Shown here in pieces: positions 62,169 to 64,000 of a stretch of DNA of 64,000 nucleotides. The first letter of the stretch is position 1, and the number at the start of each line of letters is the position of its first letter. Position numbers and translations under genes: made by a program. The notes below the pieces were generated by a model. The model worked only from the letters and a program-made list of their open reading frames with translations, did not search any database and had not been told where the DNA came from. This DNA is from an uncultured Bacteroidales bacterium (GTDB lineage Bacteria > Bacteroidota > Bacteroidia > Bacteroidales > ML635J-15): positions 64,050-128,049 of the forward strand of contig CAJOIT010000007.1 in assembly GCA_905234755.1 (NCBI GenBank), given 5' to 3'.

Positions 62169-63984
62169 GAGATTAATAATGATGTTTGTCGCTATCATGG
62201 CGGCATGCACGGTAGCATTGGCGCAGACCACATATACGCTTAATCAGCCAGGTTCGTCAGGTAATACTTTCGAGATTGCTTGTCCGGCTGGCGGTTCTTC
62301 TGAAGCAAGTCCAGCTGCTCTGCTTTATGATAGCGGTGGTCAAAGTAGTAATTACAGCTCCAATGAAAACATAATTAGGGATATAGCATCTACCAACTCA
62401 GGAGCTATCAGTATTAAGTTCACGCAGTTTAACCTCGCATCTGGAACTACGATGACTATTAAGGATGGTGTAACTTTCCAAATCCTTGTTTCCAATGCAA
62501 CAGGAACTTCGCTTAACGGTCAGACTTTTACATCTAACCGTGGTGCTTTGCAGATTGTTTGGTCATCGGCATCGTCAACTGGTGCTGGATTTGCAGCCAA
62601 GATTTGGTGCGGCGATATGTGCCAGACTTTCTCAACTGTAATAACACCAAGTGTAAGCCCTACAACTGAACTTAATCAGGCTACCGGTCAGTATGAAACA
62701 TTCTACGATGTCTGCAACGGTACGCAGGTAAGCTTCACGGCTTCTACAACTTTTGATAACAACCATGCACAGTACGACCAGGATGAATCTACTTTGGTTT
62801 ATACATGGGGTATCATCAATTCTGCTAACGATACTACCCATCCAACAGGTGGCCAGACTCTTAACTACACCTTCACTGAGAGCGGTGGTTTTATGATTAT
62901 ATGTAGTGCTGCTGATACTCGCGGTTGTTTGAATAGAAACATCAATACCAGAAAGGTTCGCGTATCTTTGCGTCCTACATGGCCTGATGTTACATTCGGA
63001 CCCGATTCTATATGTCCGGGTACAATAGTTTCGATGCATGGCGAGCCGCATATCGAACCTTGGACTGCTATTCGCCCGCCAATTATTGCAGGTGCAACCT
63101 TCCTCCCCGATGGTAACAGTACATGTTATAATACAAGCCTCGATTTCGATATTTTTGCCGATGGAGCAACTATAACATCGGTAAACGATATTGACCGCAT
63201 TTACCTTAATATGGAACACTCATACCTCGGTGACCTTTCGATGGTTATACAGTGTCCTAACGGACAGATGTGTCTTCTTCATGCTTATTCAAGCGGAACA
63301 ATGTCTTCTCTTCACTGGACAAATCATGGAGGTACCAATGTTTCTGGTTCGAGCGGCGGTAGTAATACCCACCTTGGTCATGCACCAGACCCAGGTTCAT
63401 CAAGCGACTGCTACTATACAGCAGGTGAAGGATATTCATATTATTTTACACCGACATCAACAACTCCTTTCGGTTCAAACGGACCACAGACACAAGAATC
63501 CTACACCGACCCTTGTGGTAACACAGAAACAAATTATGTCTTGAACGAAGGAGAATATGGAACATACGAAAATATGTCATCTCTCGTTGGCTGTCCTCTT
63601 AATGGTACATGGACAATATATGTTTGCGACCACTTGAGCGCTGATAACGGCTGGATTTTCGAATGGGGTCTATACTTTAACGAAAGTCTATATCCAAACG
63701 ACACTTGGTCGTTCACTAATACATATCCGTCAAACGGCAGTGGTTACTCCTGGAGTGGGGTAGGGATGCAGAGCGGCCAGAACGGCAGCGCGAACGCGAC
63801 TGCAGCGGTTCAGAACCCCGACCCTGACAACTGGTCACTGATAGACGGACAACTTCGGCTGCACCTACGACACTACGATCACGGTTCACGTAAAGCCAGC
63901 TCACCATGCAGACTGCTGCATCGAGCCTACTCCAACTGTAACAGCAGGCTCGACCAACCCCTGCGGCAACAGCACGACCCTTAG
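62161..63984 (+). CDS. Secreted P-domain/PKD-like protein, frame-broken and 3'-truncated by the window
   Basis: The readable frame gives 607 codons. Signal peptide (cleavage after ALAQ near 22), an N-terminal CUB-like beta domain (about 25-160), and a PKD-like module (about 165-265). A proprotein-convertase P-domain (about 300-520: IDRIYLNMEHSYLGDLSMVIQCPNGQ ... LNGTWTIYVCDHLSADNGWIFEWGLYF) is followed by the start of an Ig-like repeat (YSWSGVGMQSGQNGSANATAAVQNP). After about codon 555 the residues stop looking like this family, while another frame encodes a good continuation (see the following feature). The natural protein is very likely longer, probably ending in a T9SS sorting domain beyond the window. 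That last point is inference. Confidence 0.75.
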   Translation: MNKRLIMMFVAIMAACTVALAQTTYTLNQPGSSGNTFEIACPAGGSSEASPAALLYDSGGQSSNYSSNENIIRDIASTNSGAISIKFTQFNLASGTTMTIKDGVTFQILVSNATGTSLNGQTFTSNRGALQIVWSSASSTGAGFAAKIWCGDMCQTFSTVITPSVSPTTELNQATGQYETFYDVCNGTQVSFTASTTFDNNHAQYDQDESTLVYTWGIINSANDTTHPTGGQTLNYTFTESGGFMIICSAADTRGCLNRNINTRKVRVSLRPTWPDVTFGPDSICPGTIVSMHGEPHIEPWTAIRPPIIAGATFLPDGNSTCYNTSLDFDIFADGATITSVNDIDRIYLNMEHSYLGDLSMVIQCPNGQMCLLHAYSSGTMSSLHWTNHGGTNVSGSSGGSNTHLGHAPDPGSSSDCYYTAGEGYSYYFTPTSTTPFGSNGPQTQESYTDPCGNTETNYVLNEGEYGTYENMSSLVGCPLNGTWTIYVCDHLSADNGWIFEWGLYFNESLYPNDTWSFTNTYPSNGSGYSWSGVGMQSGQNGSANATAAVQNPDPDNWSLIDGQLRLHLRHYDHGSRKASSPCRLLHRAYSNCNSRLDQPLRQQHDP

Positions 63985-64000
63985 CGCAGGCAGCTTCGCA
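63816..64000 (+). other. Frame break and continuation of the P-domain protein in another frame
   Basis: Dropping one base from the CCCC run at 63816-63819 would change the reading to NPTLTTGH, then TGA (63839-63841) and TAG (63842-63844). After that, TDNFGCTYDTTITVHVKP runs open from 63845 to the window end and clearly resembles Ig-like repeats. The break could be an assembly error near a contig end or a real lesion. Confidence 0.7.

Noticed and set aside
1..64000. tRNA, rRNA, integrase or insertion sequence genes
   Set aside because: None was recognised on either strand; the restriction-modification island has no visible mobility gene or flanking repeats.

Overview
The window looks like one contiguous piece of a Bacteroidota (Bacteroidales-type) chromosome, probably from an uncultured organism. 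The evidence is: type IX secretion (T9SS) C-terminal sorting domains with LYPNP motifs; many Bacteroidota -7 promoter boxes (TAnnTTTG) and almost no Shine-Dalgarno sequences; a TonB-dependent receptor paired with a DUF4249 lipoprotein; PD40/OmpA envelope proteins; and a type 2 OMP decarboxylase. I see no rRNA, tRNA, CRISPR array, integrase or insertion sequence.

Layout. 1-15 kb: the 3' part of one large T9SS cargo protein, then a complete 3331-residue secreted protease-adhesin with PKD and Ig-like repeats. 15-18.6 kb: pyrF, diverging from a Nudix/winged-helix (NrtR-type) regulator, followed by an ADP-ribosylglycohydrolase fused to a macro-like domain. 18.6-27.9 kb: housekeeping and envelope genes (two SPFH proteins, universal stress protein, nucleoside phosphorylase, a lipoprotein, pepD, an OmpA lipoprotein, dxs). 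27.9-34.7 kb: a PorE-like PD40/OmpA/SPOR protein, dnaN, a DnaQ-like exonuclease, a lipoprotein and a PflX-type radical SAM protein. 34.8-40.2 kb: an operon-like run of efp, two Wzz-like genes, an O-antigen polymerase/ligase gene, yraN and a secreted esterase-like gene. 40.4-49 kb: pruA, aroK with a conserved unknown, pyrH-frr, a TPR/PD40 protein and a sodium:solute symporter. 49-51.7 kb: an AT-rich, complete DpnII-like restriction-modification system. 51.7-61.2 kb: manA, udk, a PolB-like exonuclease, the DUF4249/TonB receptor pair, xth, a polysaccharide deacetylase, tsaB and an RluA-family pseudouridine synthase. 61.7-64 kb: a small secreted protein overlapping a P-domain secreted protein whose reading frame breaks close to the window end.

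The most interesting parts are: the ADP-ribose module, with three copies of TTGTGTAAAA around the regulator promoter; the M-R-M restriction-modification operon, translationally overlapped with a symporter gene; the repeat-rich giant protease; and a mosaic of short dispersed repeats filling many intergenic gaps (around 17.1, 21.3, 40.3, 52.9, 57.9, 58.8 and 61.4 kb). One 43-bp repeat unit is almost identical in copies 44 kb apart. All function calls come from reading motifs by eye; no database search was run.
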